Positions 15,001 through 28,400 of a stretch of 64,000 bases of DNA are shown piece after piece; the stretch's first letter is position 1; each line of letters opens with the position of its first letter. The notes beneath the pieces are model-generated. The model saw only the letters and a program-made list of their open reading frames with translations, did not search any database and was not told the DNA's origin. Both the position numbers and the translations under genes were made by a program. This stretch comes from Batillaria attramentaria (lineage: Eukaryota > Mollusca > Gastropoda > Batillariidae): assembly GCA_018292915.2 (NCBI GenBank), contig JACVVK020000291.1, positions 586,001 to 650,000 of the forward strand. The letters are read 5' to 3'.

Positions 15001-18000
15001 ATGTGCATGAGAGTGATGTGTGAATGTGCAGTGAGTTGATTTCAAATATTGTGCAATACGGATCTGATTTTTTAAAATTATTTCTTTATTATGTTCTCGT
15101 AATCCCCACTATTATCTCTCAAGAGCCCGAGCGCGACCACTCCCTGCCCATTACGTGATAAGACTTGTTAAAAAGCACAAGCCACTAACACATAAAGGCT
15201 CCTAGCAATCTCAGGATTTCAAGTAATATTGCTATTTTTGCATGGGCTTTTAAGGATTATGACATCCCATGTAGCTTTTCTTCACTGTTTCCCTATCTGT
15301 TGTTGTTGTCTATTTTCTTTGATTAAATATAACTTTAAGATTTTTACAAAATGCAATGCATCCCTTAACCCTGATAGTGATGAGCCCGGAATATTCTGAC
15401 CTACCCTGATGGCTTTTTTGGCATAACCGGGGTTAAAGTGCACGCGCGTGTTTCCTCTTTACATGTAGATAACAGAGGTGGTCACTGTCGACATGCGTAC
15501 TTTCGTCACAATCGCTGATGATCGCTTGATCCGTATCTGGGACATCAGTCGTGGTCTTTCGGAAGGGAAGACAACTGCGCTGGAATTCCGGGATGCTGTG
15601 GTTGTGGCTGAAGGTGAAAAAGAGACAACTGCAGCGGGGGGAAAGAAAGACGAAGGCGTGGAAGAAGATGAACAGGCAAAGAACAAAAACAAAAAGAAAA
15701 TCAGGTGATGCATTTTGATTTGAAATGGGCACGCATACGCACACTGTGTGCACACACGCATGCACACATGCACGCACGCACACACGCAGGCACGCACGCA
15801 GTATCTGACAACTTGGGCTTCCGCAGCTTTGCCTTGTCTCAGTTTGTCTATCCACCCCATCCCCTCTTGCCTATCATTTTTTTAAGAATGCTTTTTCTGT
15901 GCTGGAATCTTTATATCCAAGACCGTACAAGGACAGTTTTTATGTTGTTTCCATAGTAATGGAAACAACATCATAGGACGGGCTAAATTTTCCACGTTCA
16001 TGGGCAAGCATCTGTGGTACAAACGCACGTCACTGCCGATCTCCCGCAGAGACGATTATGCAAGTGTAACTCTGACAATGACGTAAGAAAACATGCGTCA
16101 TCGATGCTGGCATGTATGGTGCGCCGAACGCACTTCTCCTCCTCCTGAGTGCCGTCTGTGTGGATGTGTGTGTGTGTGTGTGTGAATTGTGTCCGGGCCC
16201 GTTTCTTCGAAAATACTTAACCCAATGGCTTCAAATTTGGGGTATCCAAATATATCAAAATGTTACATTAGAGGAACCAAGCGTGTGATGATTGCTTAAG
16301 TGATTTGGGAGTTATCGCCCTTTTGAGACAAGTTGGTTGTCTTTCGTTTACAGGCGTAATATTTATTTAAATCACTCAATTGTTTGGCAGTAGATAGCTT
16401 GAATACGGACTCTGAACAGAGTCACTACTAGAAAATGGTCGCTCTTATAGTTTTCATGTAAACCGAGCCTGAGTTGACATTGCATGTGAACCCAGTTCAG
16501 ATGCCTATTTCTCCGAAAATACTGAACCGATCGATTTAAAATTTGGGGTTTCTAAATGAATCAAGATTGTTGAATAGAAGGCCCGATCCAGGTACGATTG
16601 CACACGTGATTTGCGAGTTATCTCCCTTTTTAGAAAAAGTGGCTTTCTGGCGTTTAAAGGCGTAATATTTATCTAAACCACTCCATTTTTTGGACATAGA
16701 TAGCATGAATACGGACTCTCAACTGAGTGAATTTTGGAGGTTGTCGCTTTTATACTTTTGGCGTAAGCCGTACCTGATGAAAGTGCTGGTGAACACACTT
16801 TAGATCTCAAAATCGCTCCTACTATACATAGATAATGAGCCTGGGGTGCCATAAAAAATATACAAAAAAAATAGAAAAAATCCCTGCAGCTGTTATCGTC
16901 AGTTGACTCGCAAATTTGTACTCACAGCACATTTCCTCTACAAGCCACACGCCGCACAAACATCGAAGAAGAGGCGCACGCGCACTGACGTAAAGTAAGT
17001 GCGTCATGTTTGATTGACGTGATGCTGTTTTTTCTTGGGGGTGTCTCGCCACTTTCTTTCCGAATTCCTCTGTTTGGAGACGTGGTGTTGTATTTTACTT
17101 CTGCTATGTCGCCATCTTCGTGCACTCGCAGAGAAGACACGGGATACATCAGAATACAACTCCAATGACTTTACTAACAGAAGATGCGCGGAGAACAAAT
17201 TCTTGAAAGAAGAACTCAGGACGCTGTGCAGGGCTGCTTACATACTGAACAGGTCAGATCTAGAACATTCGCGCAGTATAAGCCTCATTTTGCCGACGTC
17301 ATATTTGACTGACGTAGGCCTAATGCTGGCGTTTCTTGATTATGTCTCGCCATTGTTTTCCGAATTTCTCTATTTGAAGTTTTGTTTTTGCCACAGACTC
17401 TGAGCAGTGTAATACAGTGACAGAACAGCACATAAGTGTAAGAGAGAGAGAGCTCGAACGAGAACTCGAACGTTTATTGTTACGGGCCGCCAGCCCAAAA
17501 CACACGGTGAACTAAAACATACAACACGTAAAATAAAATGAATAGACACACGCACTGAATAATTTGAATACACTGACAAAGCGTTCTCGTTACTGCCTAG
17601 CTTATGTGGCCAATGTTGTGCAGGTAATCCCCCCGTATTCTAATAGAGTAGAATATAAAGAATCCCAGGACTTTTGTGACAGATTCATCATTGCACTGCA
17701 TAAAGTAGTGAAAAGAATGGCGTCCGCGTATGTATTGAACGAGGTATTTCTGTCGAATGTTTAAATATAATGGACAATCAAGAATGACATGCCTTTCATC
17801 TTCCGTAGTATCTGTACAATAAGGACACAATTTCAGAGTACCCTCAGCAGTGACTTTGCGAAATGCGCTACCGTTCAATGGCAGTAAACCGAGCCGCAAT
17901 TTAACAATGCAATCCCTGAAACATTTTCTCATATCATAGTACATGTATTTTTCTACTTCCAGTGACGATTTGAACGAGCTATATTGCTCGAACATTCTAC

Positions 18001-21000
18001 TGCTAGACACAGAAGACGACCATTTCTGCTGAAATATGTCGATGCATCTCTGTTTAAAAACTTTCAGAAACCACTTATCGTCACCCACCTCTTGCTGCTC
18101 CCACACAAACCCAAAGCCAAATTCAAACAGCGTTTTCTTCACCTTGGACACCCAGCATTGTTTACCATTTTGGTCCATCACAAGAAGCATGTTGTAGGCC
18201 TGTCTAGGCAACCTAGATATGTCCATTTTCAACAGTCTTAACCAGTAACGCATACACTGCACAAAGCTGTTTACATACAATGGGTAGCAACCGGTTTCTC
18301 CATAGACAAACTTATTAGGTGTTTTCGACTGCACGTTTAAAAAACGCTTGCTAGCAAACAAGTGCACACTTTCTATTTTGCTCCAGCGGTTTAGCCCCCA
18401 TACTTCAGAAGCGTATAGGAGAACAGGCAAGACCTGTGCATCAAAAATCTTGTAGAATGTATCTATTGACATACAGTCGAGTTTACTAAGGGCTCTCACA
18501 CAGTTAACTGCAGCTCTCTTTCCCTTGGAAGCAATGTAATCTACACCTTTCTTATGGCTAAGGGTTGTTGTAAATGGAAAACCAAGATATACATACTCGT
18601 TAACAACCTCTAGATTCTGCCCCCCTAAAAACCATTTCTCGTTCCTCCCCAAGAAGCCCCCTTTTCGGTAAACCATCACCTTAGTTTTTTCCACATTAAT
18701 GGTGAACCCCAGGTTGTTACAGGCACTCAATAGACAGTCAAGCTGGTTTTGCAACCCCCGAACAGTCGAAGACATTAGGGAAATATCATCGGCGAACAAC
18801 AAAAGGAAGAGTTCAACCAAATCTTGCTGTAGCTGTATCCCATGGACTCCATTGCTCTCTACATAAGTAGCAACTTCATTGATGAAGAGGGTGAACAAGG
18901 AGCAACTGAGGGTGCAACCCTGCTTAAGCCCGATAGGGCATTCGAAAAAGTCTGTCAGCTGCCCATGCGTCCTGACACAGGCACTAACCGACTTGTATAT
19001 GCTCGCCAATGCCTGTCTGAACTTCCCAGAAACACCCGACTTCTGTAGGACATTGAAAAGTGCCCCTCTGTTCACGCTATCGTAAGCTTTGCGTAGATCA
19101 ACGAAGCATACGTAAAATTTACAACCCTTTTTAGTTAGATATTTTTCCACAATCGCATTTAGTGTAAAAATATGGTCAGCTGTTGAGTACCCCTTACGGA
19201 ACCCTGCTTGAGTTTCTGTAACTTTGTCATTGTACGTCATCCAGTTTACCAGTCGTTTATTTAGAACTGCTGTGTAACACTTGCTAACCAAGCTGAGCAG
19301 TGAAATGCCTCTATAGTTGTCTGGAATTTTTCTGTCCCCTTTCTTAAAAACAGGCACAATAATTGCTTTGGTCCACTGCTCCGGGTATACCCCAGAATCA
19401 AAAATCTTATTAAAAAACTTGGTTAGAAAGCCAGTTACATGGGCGCCTCCGGCTTTTAGCATACTGGCTACTATGCCATCCACCCCACACGCTTTCCCAC
19501 TCTTCAATCTACGCAACGCCTCCTCGACCTCAGTCTGTGAAATGGGGTCATCTAGTTCCGATACAGAGTCCTCTTCGTTCTGGACCGCTTGTACATATTC
19601 TAACGCGTCCCCGCTTCCCGCAGTTTGGAAAACCTGTTTGAAATGATTAAACCAGTCATCGCTAGAGATAGAAGGATCAGGTGAACTTTTCTTTTTCCGT
19701 GTGATTTGCTTCAAATTCCTTCCAGAACATTTTTGGGTCTTTACTACAACTGACTAGACGTTCTGCTTTATCTCGTTTAAAACAGGCTTTTTTCTTACCA
19801 AGCAGTTTCTTGTACTCCCGTCTGGCATCCGAGTACGCCAAACGATCGCTATCTATCTTTGTGAAACGAAATTTTCTGAGCAGTTTCCTGACATGGGCTC
19901 TACTTGTTTTACACTCCGCGTCAAACCACACGGCCTCACGCCTGCCCGTTACTGTTTTACAACGTTTTACCATACACTGACCCGATTGCAACAATACATC
20001 AATGAACGACTGCAGTGCCCGGTCAGCGTCGCGCTCAATTTCAGCGGTAGCACGTGCAAGCATTTCTACCATCGCAGTCGAGGTCAGGCTATGAATGAAC
20101 TCAGTCTCTCTGTCAGGGTCCCAGATTAGCTTCTCGGCCCATTCAGACTCGAGTTCATGTTCAGCCGACTCCCAGTGATTGGCTGCGTGGATTTGTAAAC
20201 ACAGCGGCATGTGCATAGACTCAATGCGTGTCCCAACAACAAAGGTTTTCACGAAGCTGCCAATACACAGGTCATGTGACAACAACACGTAGTCAACAAC
20301 ACTGCTACCCGACGGTGAAATGAAGGTGAACGCTGCATCAAAACCCCGGCTGCGCAGGCCGTTTACAATAGCAAGTTCAAACATGGCACACAGCTCCACT
20401 CAGCTGTTTCCCAAACTGGTTTTTCCCACTATCAGCTGAATGTCTTTTGAAACATCCACCATCACTCTCACCATCGGGCCGCAGTGTATCATCATCATCA
20501 TCATCATCATCATCAATCACACAGTTTTCACAGCTGGTTCGGGCATTCAAGTCACCACAAAGCATCACGTAAAAGTTGACAAACTTTGCATGAATGTCAA
20601 GCAAGCACTGCTCCAGCATTTCGATCCCAACACCATTGTCACTGTGATCGTAGAAGGGCGAGTCGTAGGGTGGGACATATGCACTGATAAGAAATGTATC
20701 TCTGTCCAGACTGAGTAGTGCCCCCTGCACTTTTAGAACAATAATGTTATCGTAACCTAAGTCAATAAATTTCACATAGCTGGCTAGAGTCTTTTTGATG
20801 AACACCATCACACCACCCGAACTTCTTCCGTGCCACGATAGTTTTTTTGCTTTCGCATTAAATGAAATAAAATTGTTAAACAGGTCTGACTGAAAGTCAA
20901 ACTCTACAAACGTTTCTGACAAGCAAAAGATGTCGAACGAAGTCAGGAAATCTACCAGGTCACTGCAGTCTAGTTTCTGTAGGAAACCCTCTATGTTCCA

Positions 21001-22265
21001 GACACAAACCGAAAGTAGACTTACATTAGTTTGTTCCGTGTTTACTGTCCTCGCCGGGCCTCGGCCATCACCCTATCCGTCTCGTTGCGTCGGAGTGGCC
21101 GCGCGGGTCCCCCTGGCCCCCACACCGCCTCCTCGCGCCCTGTTCCGGGTCACCACCCCTGTGGAAGTGACGTCACCTCTGTCAGTTTGCACTAACAGAC
21201 TGTCAGCCTCTGACAGCTGCGCGTTGGCATCGGGCGGGCTGACATTCCGGTCTGCAGCGGACACGCCCCCAATGTCACCCCCACTGTCGCTGTTGGAAGG
21301 AGACCTCGTTCGGTTGACGTCGCTGTCGGTGTGGCCCTCGGCGTTGCTGCTGTCGTAGCCCTGATCAGCTGCGTGTCTCGGTCGTCGTGGCCCCCCCACA
21401 ACCAGCTTGTCCCCCTTGTAGTACGCGTTGATGCCGTCCTCCCGATAGCGCTTGAGGGTCCTGGACTGGCTGGTGGTGAGATCCGATGCCACAGCTACAC
21501 CTTTCTGTCTCAGTGCATCGCGCCCGCTTGTCAGGATCGCCATTTTATCCGACCACCGAGTGAACTTAGCAATGAGTGGTCTGGGTTTGTCACCTGTCTG
21601 CTTGCCCCCCACTCGGTGTGCGCGGATGATGTCCTCGGTTTTCCAGTCCCGGTTTGGCACAGTGTTTTTCAGCACGTCCACTATTTTTCTGGCACAGATC
21701 ACAAAAGTTTCCCCTGTAGTTTCTGGAATTCCGAAGAATTTCAAATTGTCCCTCCTTGAGAAGGATTCAAGTTTGTCCACCTTTTTGTCGAATTCCTCCT
21801 GCATCTGGTTTAGTCTTTTCTCTAAACTGTCGATAGCCGCCATCTGTTCACACGACTTGTGGCACATAGCCTCTGTAGTACTCTCCACCCGCTCCGTCCT
21901 CTCTCTCAAGTCCGGCCTGTCACTTCGCCGTGTAACGTGTCGAGCGACTTGCTCATTTCGGCGACCTGGTCACGCACGGACGCAATGCATTCTGTCAGCT
22001 TCCTCTCCTGTTCCGTAAACATTTCCTGCAACATTTTCTGCATTCCGTCCAGGAGACTGTTGTCATTGTCACCTGTAACACAGGGGGAGGGGGAAGTCAT
22101 GTTGTGGTCGCTGGGCTGCTGGTCACGGTCGGGTCCCGGGTTCTGTTCCACATCGCCACACTGTAACAGTAGTGAACACACCAGAAACACCAACACCCAG
22201 GTTGTCATCAGAGTGCACGGGCGACACACGGACGGGGCGCTGGTAACACGATCACGCTTGAAGTG

Positions 22266-22301
<36 letters not shown>

Positions 22302-22346
22302 CGTTTACAGTTTTTAGACAAAACAACGTCTAAAGTGTGGCTGCAG

Positions 22347-22409
<63 letters not shown>

Positions 22410-25400
22410 ACCTCTCTCCCCAACACGCACACGCACACACAGACAGGCGCGGAAAAAAGATGGAATCTATGTTCATTGACTCAGTGATTCATTGAATTGT
22501 GTCATCAACGTCATTCGACACCGAGAATATGATTGGCTTGTCTTTATTGCCAAACACGAAAACAAGGGGGCCGGATTAGTATCACGGACGTATTAGTACC
22601 CACGATACCTATCAAAATTAATATCCGGTCCGCCTTAATTCGCTCTCACACACGGGCACACAAAGAAACACGTCAGTTCACACGCACCGACCTACGCGTG
22701 ATAGGGTGTCTTGTGAAAACAATGGTCAGTGATTTGACAGGTGTAAAGGACGTCGGAACTGACGGATGAGGTGATAACTACCCGTAGAGCTGCAGTGGAG
22801 CTTCGGGGGCGATGCGCTAATTGCCCTGTCTTTGTCCGCGGTCACGCGTGCACACAAAATTAATTCGCTGTCTTGCCAGGACCGTAGCGAGGGGAGATTT
22901 GCACCGTTCGCGGAAAGCGTACTACTGGGAAATTTTTTTCCGATAGAGAGAGAGAGGCTCGCTGACAGTACCTTGTGCATTCAGCTCTGTGAAAATAGAG
23001 CAAGCTTTGCCTCGTAATCTCAATGGTAAAACAATTTAACTAGTCCGACGGTATTTTCACTAGTCTGCGGGCTTACGGACGAGTCTTTTCATAATCCCTG
23101 ACTTGTCTGTTAAACATACTGAGCCGGTATTAATTCGATCTTTACACGCAGTAGCAACACTTCAATTATCATGGGGCTGCTTTCATTGCAAGAATTGTAT
23201 CAAAGTGATTACGTCAAATGTATTATGCGTCATCCCAGTGAGAAGAAACGTCATAGATTTTAAAGAAAACAACTTCACGTCTCTCTTCCAAAAACAAGAT
23301 TGGTCTGACAAGCCCGGTCAGTTGTTTCAATTAGAGAGAGAGAGAGAGAGAGTCCTCCCGGATACATGGCATTACAACAGAACGACAGCAGGTGATTAAA
23401 TGGAAACAACATATTGGGCTGGTGGCCATCTTGTTTCCCTTGCAGCATCCAGAGTCCCTAATTTGGGTAATACAAAGAAAATCCAAAGTACTTGGGATTT
23501 TTTGTTTTGTTTTGTTTTTGTAATTTTGTTTTTACTGCCCCAACTTTTTCTTAGCTCCACTGGTCTTCCTCCCAGGCCATGGGTGGAATCCACGGAGGAC
23601 TTGGAAATATGGAAGCTGGGACAATTTTTCATATGCATGATGATCAGGATGAGGATGATGGTATCATGATGCTATGGAGGTCCATGTGGTTTAATGTTCC
23701 ATGCTTCCTGTCATAACTATCCCAGGCATTAACGATCGAGGCGTGGGAACTAAGGCACAAGCAGTGCCAGCTGTGTAGTGATCCACATCATGAGATTTGT
23801 CATAACATGGGAAGAACCCTCAAGGTCACACCAGTGAAGTGGGTGAGACTTGGCTGTGTGGCAACAGCCTCCCCATTGGTTCCATAGCACACCTGCTCTG
23901 GGTAGGAGCCAACCTACGGTAGGTAGGGAAAATTCCACTTGCTTCGGCTGGGACGAACCTGGGTCTCCTGGTCCATGGTCTGAAGTACTAACCACTACAC
24001 GATGGGGGATGGGGGAGGGGTTGGTGGGGGGGGGGATGGGGGAAAGGGTGGGTGGATGGGTGTTTAGGGGTTTAACGTCCTTTTCCACCACATACGGGTG
24101 ATATCAAAGACGGGGCAATGATGAAAAGGCCAGCACAAATATTTGGCCCCAGCCGGGATACGAACTCATGATCCGAGCATTGAGAGTCCAACGCTGTACC
24201 ATTCGGCCACCCCGGCTCCACGGATGGGGGAAGGGGGGGGGGGTGGTGGTGGTGGTGGGGGAGGGGGGGGGGCGTTGGGTCCAAAGTTCTCGTTACTGAA
24301 AGGTACTGCGTAGGTGTTGATTTATTCATCGTAAATAACTTGTGCAGGCAAGTGATTCCACTTTCACCTCCCCGCTATGTGCTGATGCTGTCGGAGCAAA
24401 CAAGAGAGTGGTCGTTCCAGGTTTTTGATGTTGCCAAAGAGACAGTCGTGAGGAATGCACACTTAGGCAATGTAAGTTACTCACACTGTTATATGCAACG
24501 TCAGATTTACTCATAGTGTTTCACTGCCAATCTTTTGTCTGATGTTTTCAATAGTGAGCAATCCGGCCACCAAGTTCACTTTCGGAGAATCAGACAGAAG
24601 TATTTATAGGTCTTTCCCAATTAGTAGCGTACTTTTGCAGTGAATCACATTATTTTAGAGGGAACTATGTTGACTGTGGTATTGTGGTTTTTGCAGCTTC
24701 GGCCCAGAGAGATACTTCACCTACAGGGTTCGTGCATTTCAGCATCTATAGGCAGACGCCTGAAGCTGATTGACATCAACAAAATGGCAGTTGTGAGGAG
24801 TTTTCAAGGTCACCTTCCCAACTATGCCTCCGACTGTGTCTGCCTGTGCAAAAACGGAAAAGGTGATTTGCCTGCACATTAACTTGAATGGATAGAAATT
24901 ATATTGACACCTGCAACGCACTTTCTAGACCGCACCTTAATCTCTTTGTGTGTTTTAGACAGACCAGAGTTCAGTGGTGGATTGGACAGGCTGGAAATCG
25001 CCCATATTATCTTTGAGTCATCACCGTGGGCACAATGTCTGCGCAACATCAGAACAAAATTACTCAAAAAACTTTTCACGAACCAACTTTTTGTTTGGGC
25101 GGTGCATTGCACAAGAATATGAATATGTATAATGTAAGGCAGAAATGTCTCAATGGGGAAATGAAGTTTATCAAGCAACTGTGCAAAAATCGGACTTAGT
25201 CTTTTTGCAGAGGCTTTTTTTTTCAAGGCGATTTTAGATGAAAATAACTACAAATCTGTAAATTCAAGCTTCACATCAAATCAAAGCTGCTAGAAAAAAA
25301 GGTCAGGCTTTTGGAACAGGCGCAAAAAAGTACTTCATTAAACAAAAGCATGCATATAGCAAGGCCGCTGCAATGATTCCATTCTACCCTGTCCACTGTC

Positions 25401-28400
25401 TCTGGGCAGACCTATATGAGAAAGGGAAATAACTTCAGTTCCAAATCTTGCAAGCCCACATGACCCAAGTAGAATAGGCTGATGTCACGTGGGAGTGTTT
25501 TTAGTCCAAACTAACAGTGAACATGTGGTGTTTTTCCCTGTTTCTCATGTGACATGTGAGGCGACAATGTGCCTTTGCCTTAAATTTTCCGGAGCATGTT
25601 TTAAGCTGTTCATGTTTGTTCCAACTAAAATATCTCTTGTGTGTCAGGAGCCTTCATTATCACTGCTCTGAAATCGTGAAAGTGAATTAATTAATCACCT
25701 TGGAAAAGCCTACACAAGAGAAGGTAAGATCGTAATCAACTTGATTCTCAATTTTTGATGACAGGACTAGTGTACTTACGATATTTACTGTGTTTTGTTT
25801 TTGTCATGGTGTGTCCCCAGAGATAGTGACATTGACGAGAGGCGGGAAGCATGTGAAGATTTACACCGTAGCAACTGGGAAGGTGGCTCACATCGCCAAA
25901 CAAACATCAACAAAACTGCGTACTATAGACAAGCTGCTGGTATGTCAAAGAAACTATTTCCTCCTCACAATACAGTTTGGTGGATATGCTTACAGTCAGA
26001 CATTGTACTGTTCAACTAATATATAGCGGTCGGTGGTCTAGTGGATAAGAGACTGGTCACCAATGCGAGAGGGCAGTGGTTCGAGTCCCACTCGGGGCAA
26101 AGAATTTTTCCTTCTCGTATGTGGCACCGTTCATTCGGGCCGATCGTCGGGGGTTCTCTCCGGGTACTCTGGGTTCCTCCCCCTCTGCTTTGGAAATGTT
26201 CAGCCCACAAAATTAGAAAAATAAATGCAATTCTAAATTCCGAAATTTAAATAGCTGAGCTGACCCATCGCACCACGTGATTGTAATGTGTTTATGTCCA
26301 GTGTGTGAGAGAATGCGTGTGATTCACGCTGCAGAGAGTGGGCCTCCCTCAGTCACTTGACACAGGTTAGGCAGAGCAGTATCACACTTTTGTGACTGCT
26401 AAATTTAAATCGTGACAGCGTGATTCTTTGATTGAGGGAGGAGCGCCATTGCACTCATGGTGGGTCAGAGAGTTATTCCTGAACTCCATTCTGTCGCTTT
26501 CTGGCGCAATGTATGAGCAGTTTGTTTCTGAATTTTCTGTATGAACTGTATATAAAATTCACCATGAAGTGATGGAAACCCTCAATTAAGTTAGGTGATG
26601 TTTTTTGTCTGTGATGTCCAGTGTTTCAGCAATCATTTCCGAAAATTTGAAGTGTGCTTAATGTGTACTTATATTGTGTTTATTAATTTTTTTTTTTGTC
26701 ATTTTTTTCTGAATGATACAAATTGCATGCCCACAACAGGTGAAAGGAGACAACCTTCCATGTTGCATGAGTTCATGCCAAAACACATAATCCGCATTTT
26801 ATGTTTTCTTGATGTGTATTGTTTTTTTTGTTTTGTTGTTGTTTTCAAAATTGCACAGTTGGAAACAGAAAATAATGGTTTCTTGCCTCCACAGGTTAAT
26901 GAGCAAGGGAGTGTAGCTGTGGCAAATGAGGAAGACGGCCAAATGTTGCTAGTGTTCGACCTTGAGCAGCACTGCCACCTCTATACAATCAACGCCAGGG
27001 AAGTGCAACTGGAAGACATCAGCATCTGGGATTCCGCCATGACAGCAGATGGACGTCACCTCATCTTCACGAGCTCCATTGAGCTGATTCATGACGAAAC
27101 AAAAGAGAAGGAAAGCGAAACTGTGATGCTTGTTTACGACCTTCAAAATCGTGAGTAACTTTAACAGAAAGTTAAATTGGAGCTGTGGAATAGTTGCGCT
27201 TGGAAATGTGCATGGTTGGCTGGTCAGTCGTTTAGGGGTTTGTGAATGCTGGGAATTCCATCGTGAGGTGCGAGGAGAAGCATCTAAATGTGTAGAATTG
27301 CCCCTGGACCCTGGCCTCAACTTGGTTACACCCCCTCCCCCCCCCCCCCCAACACACACACCCACCCCCACCCTCCATAATTACTTGACCCGCCCCTGAG
27401 CTAGCTACCCCAACTACTTTTTTGCTGCCCCAACTCTTTGCCAGCTTCGATGGTGTCCTTCTCATGACGTAAGTGAAAACCATGGAGGGCTTGGGATGTG
27501 GGGCAGTTTTTATCATATATGCATGATGATGGAAATGAGGATATGATGGTTAATAATGACTTTTGGGACTGTGAGACAGAGCCACGTTCTGTGCTTCCTG
27601 TCATAAATATCTTTTGTTAATCAGGTCTCAGGATGTATTGTGATCATCATCCACATCATCATACCAAGGGAAGCACCCCCAAAGCTGGCAACAGACTCCC
27701 CATTGAGCCCATAGCACACCCGCTCTGGGTAAGACCCGGTCTAGGTAGGAATAATCCTCAGTGCTTGCCTCGTCTTGGATTTGAACCTGGGTTTCCCGAT
27801 CCTTGGTCCGAAATGCTAATCACTACACTACAGGAGTTGGTTACTAAAACTACGTCTGTTACAGGTAAACGTATAGGCGCAGAGTTAGATAGCTAGCTAT
27901 ACTACATCTACTTCTGCTGCAGGCAAACTTCTACACCATCTGGCAGACGTGGAAAGGTTCTGGCAGTACAAGTTGGACCCCGACTGTAACCTTGACACTT
28001 ATGTCAACAGTCCCACGTTGCTGGACCAGAAACACATCTTGTCCGCTCACGATGACTACTGCTTGCGACTGTTTGACATCCAGACGGGTCAGTCAGATAT
28101 CATATAGATATCAGTGTGCCTTACAGCTTTCAAAACTGACCATCACTGTCAAATTCAGAGGGTCATTTTGTAAAATCAGTGAAGTACAGCCTCAAAATCT
28201 CTGTGTCAGGTTCTGAAATCTCTGCATAAATGACACATGTATATGTGTGTAACAGAGAATACTAGTACTTTATTGTGATAGATATATATGGAAGTTGTCA
28301 CACCTCTGCGTTGGAGAGAAAGTGAGTATTGATGATCGCAGGGCTTGGGAATAGCGTCCTGCTAAACTTACATGGAAAGAATTGTGTTAATGTGGTGGCA

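Larger units (their letters stand above)
17452..22266 (-). mobile_element. CR1/L2-like non-LTR retrotransposon with 2A motif, decayed
   Basis: On the minus strand: 5' end near 22266, ORF1 22229-21073, EN-RT 21072-17597, and a 3' UTR with AATAAA (plus strand 17471-17476) ending near 17452. Both ends abut (GA)n, so the target-site duplication cannot be read. The coding region has one in-frame TAG (21075-21073) and three single-base frameshifts (near 21907, 20395 and 19690). It inserted into an older DNA element in intron 14 of the NWD-like gene, antisense to it. The clade is judged from the ORF1 plus APE-EN plus RT layout. Confidence 0.88.
15942..23412. mobile_element. foldback/MITE-like DNA element, copy 1, split by a nested LINE
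   Basis: The left end is a 30-bp hairpin, ATGTTGTTTCCAT-AGTA-ATGGAAACAACAT (15942-15971). The right end is ATGGAAACAACAT (23400-23412). The left arm (to about 17405) and the right arm (from about 23090) align in reverse with the continuous 1.83-kb copy at 56269-58100. The left arm contains two diverged direct repeats of ~300 bp (16195-16490 and 16500-16790, each with CCGAAAATACT-like and GGCGTAATATTTAT phrases). No transposase is visible. The material between the arms is the minus-strand LINE plus ~800 bp of other sequence. Confidence 0.75.

Noticed and set aside
17984..19646. Plus-strand ORFs across the reverse transcriptase
   Set aside because: They overlap the continuous 705-codon RT frame with catalytic motifs on the minus strand.
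21331..22018. Plus-strand ORFs of 140-190 codons across the LINE ORF1
   Set aside because: Shadows of the GC-rich ORF1 on the minus strand; no independent motif.
22263..22487. His/Thr-repeat ORFs at this and other (AC)n sites (31180, 46259, 51218, 56155, 60102)
   Set aside because: Dinucleotide repeats read as alternating His-Thr or Cys-Val; no coding evidence.
26024..26100. tRNA-like heads of SINE families A, B, C and D as tRNA genes
   Set aside because: Acceptor and anticodon stems fail to pair, and each head is followed by the same family body at many sites.
26595..27158. A single 187-codon ORF as an exon of the NWD-like gene
   Set aside because: Its first 100 codons are Phe-rich intron sequence; a good acceptor at 26894 starts the real exon.
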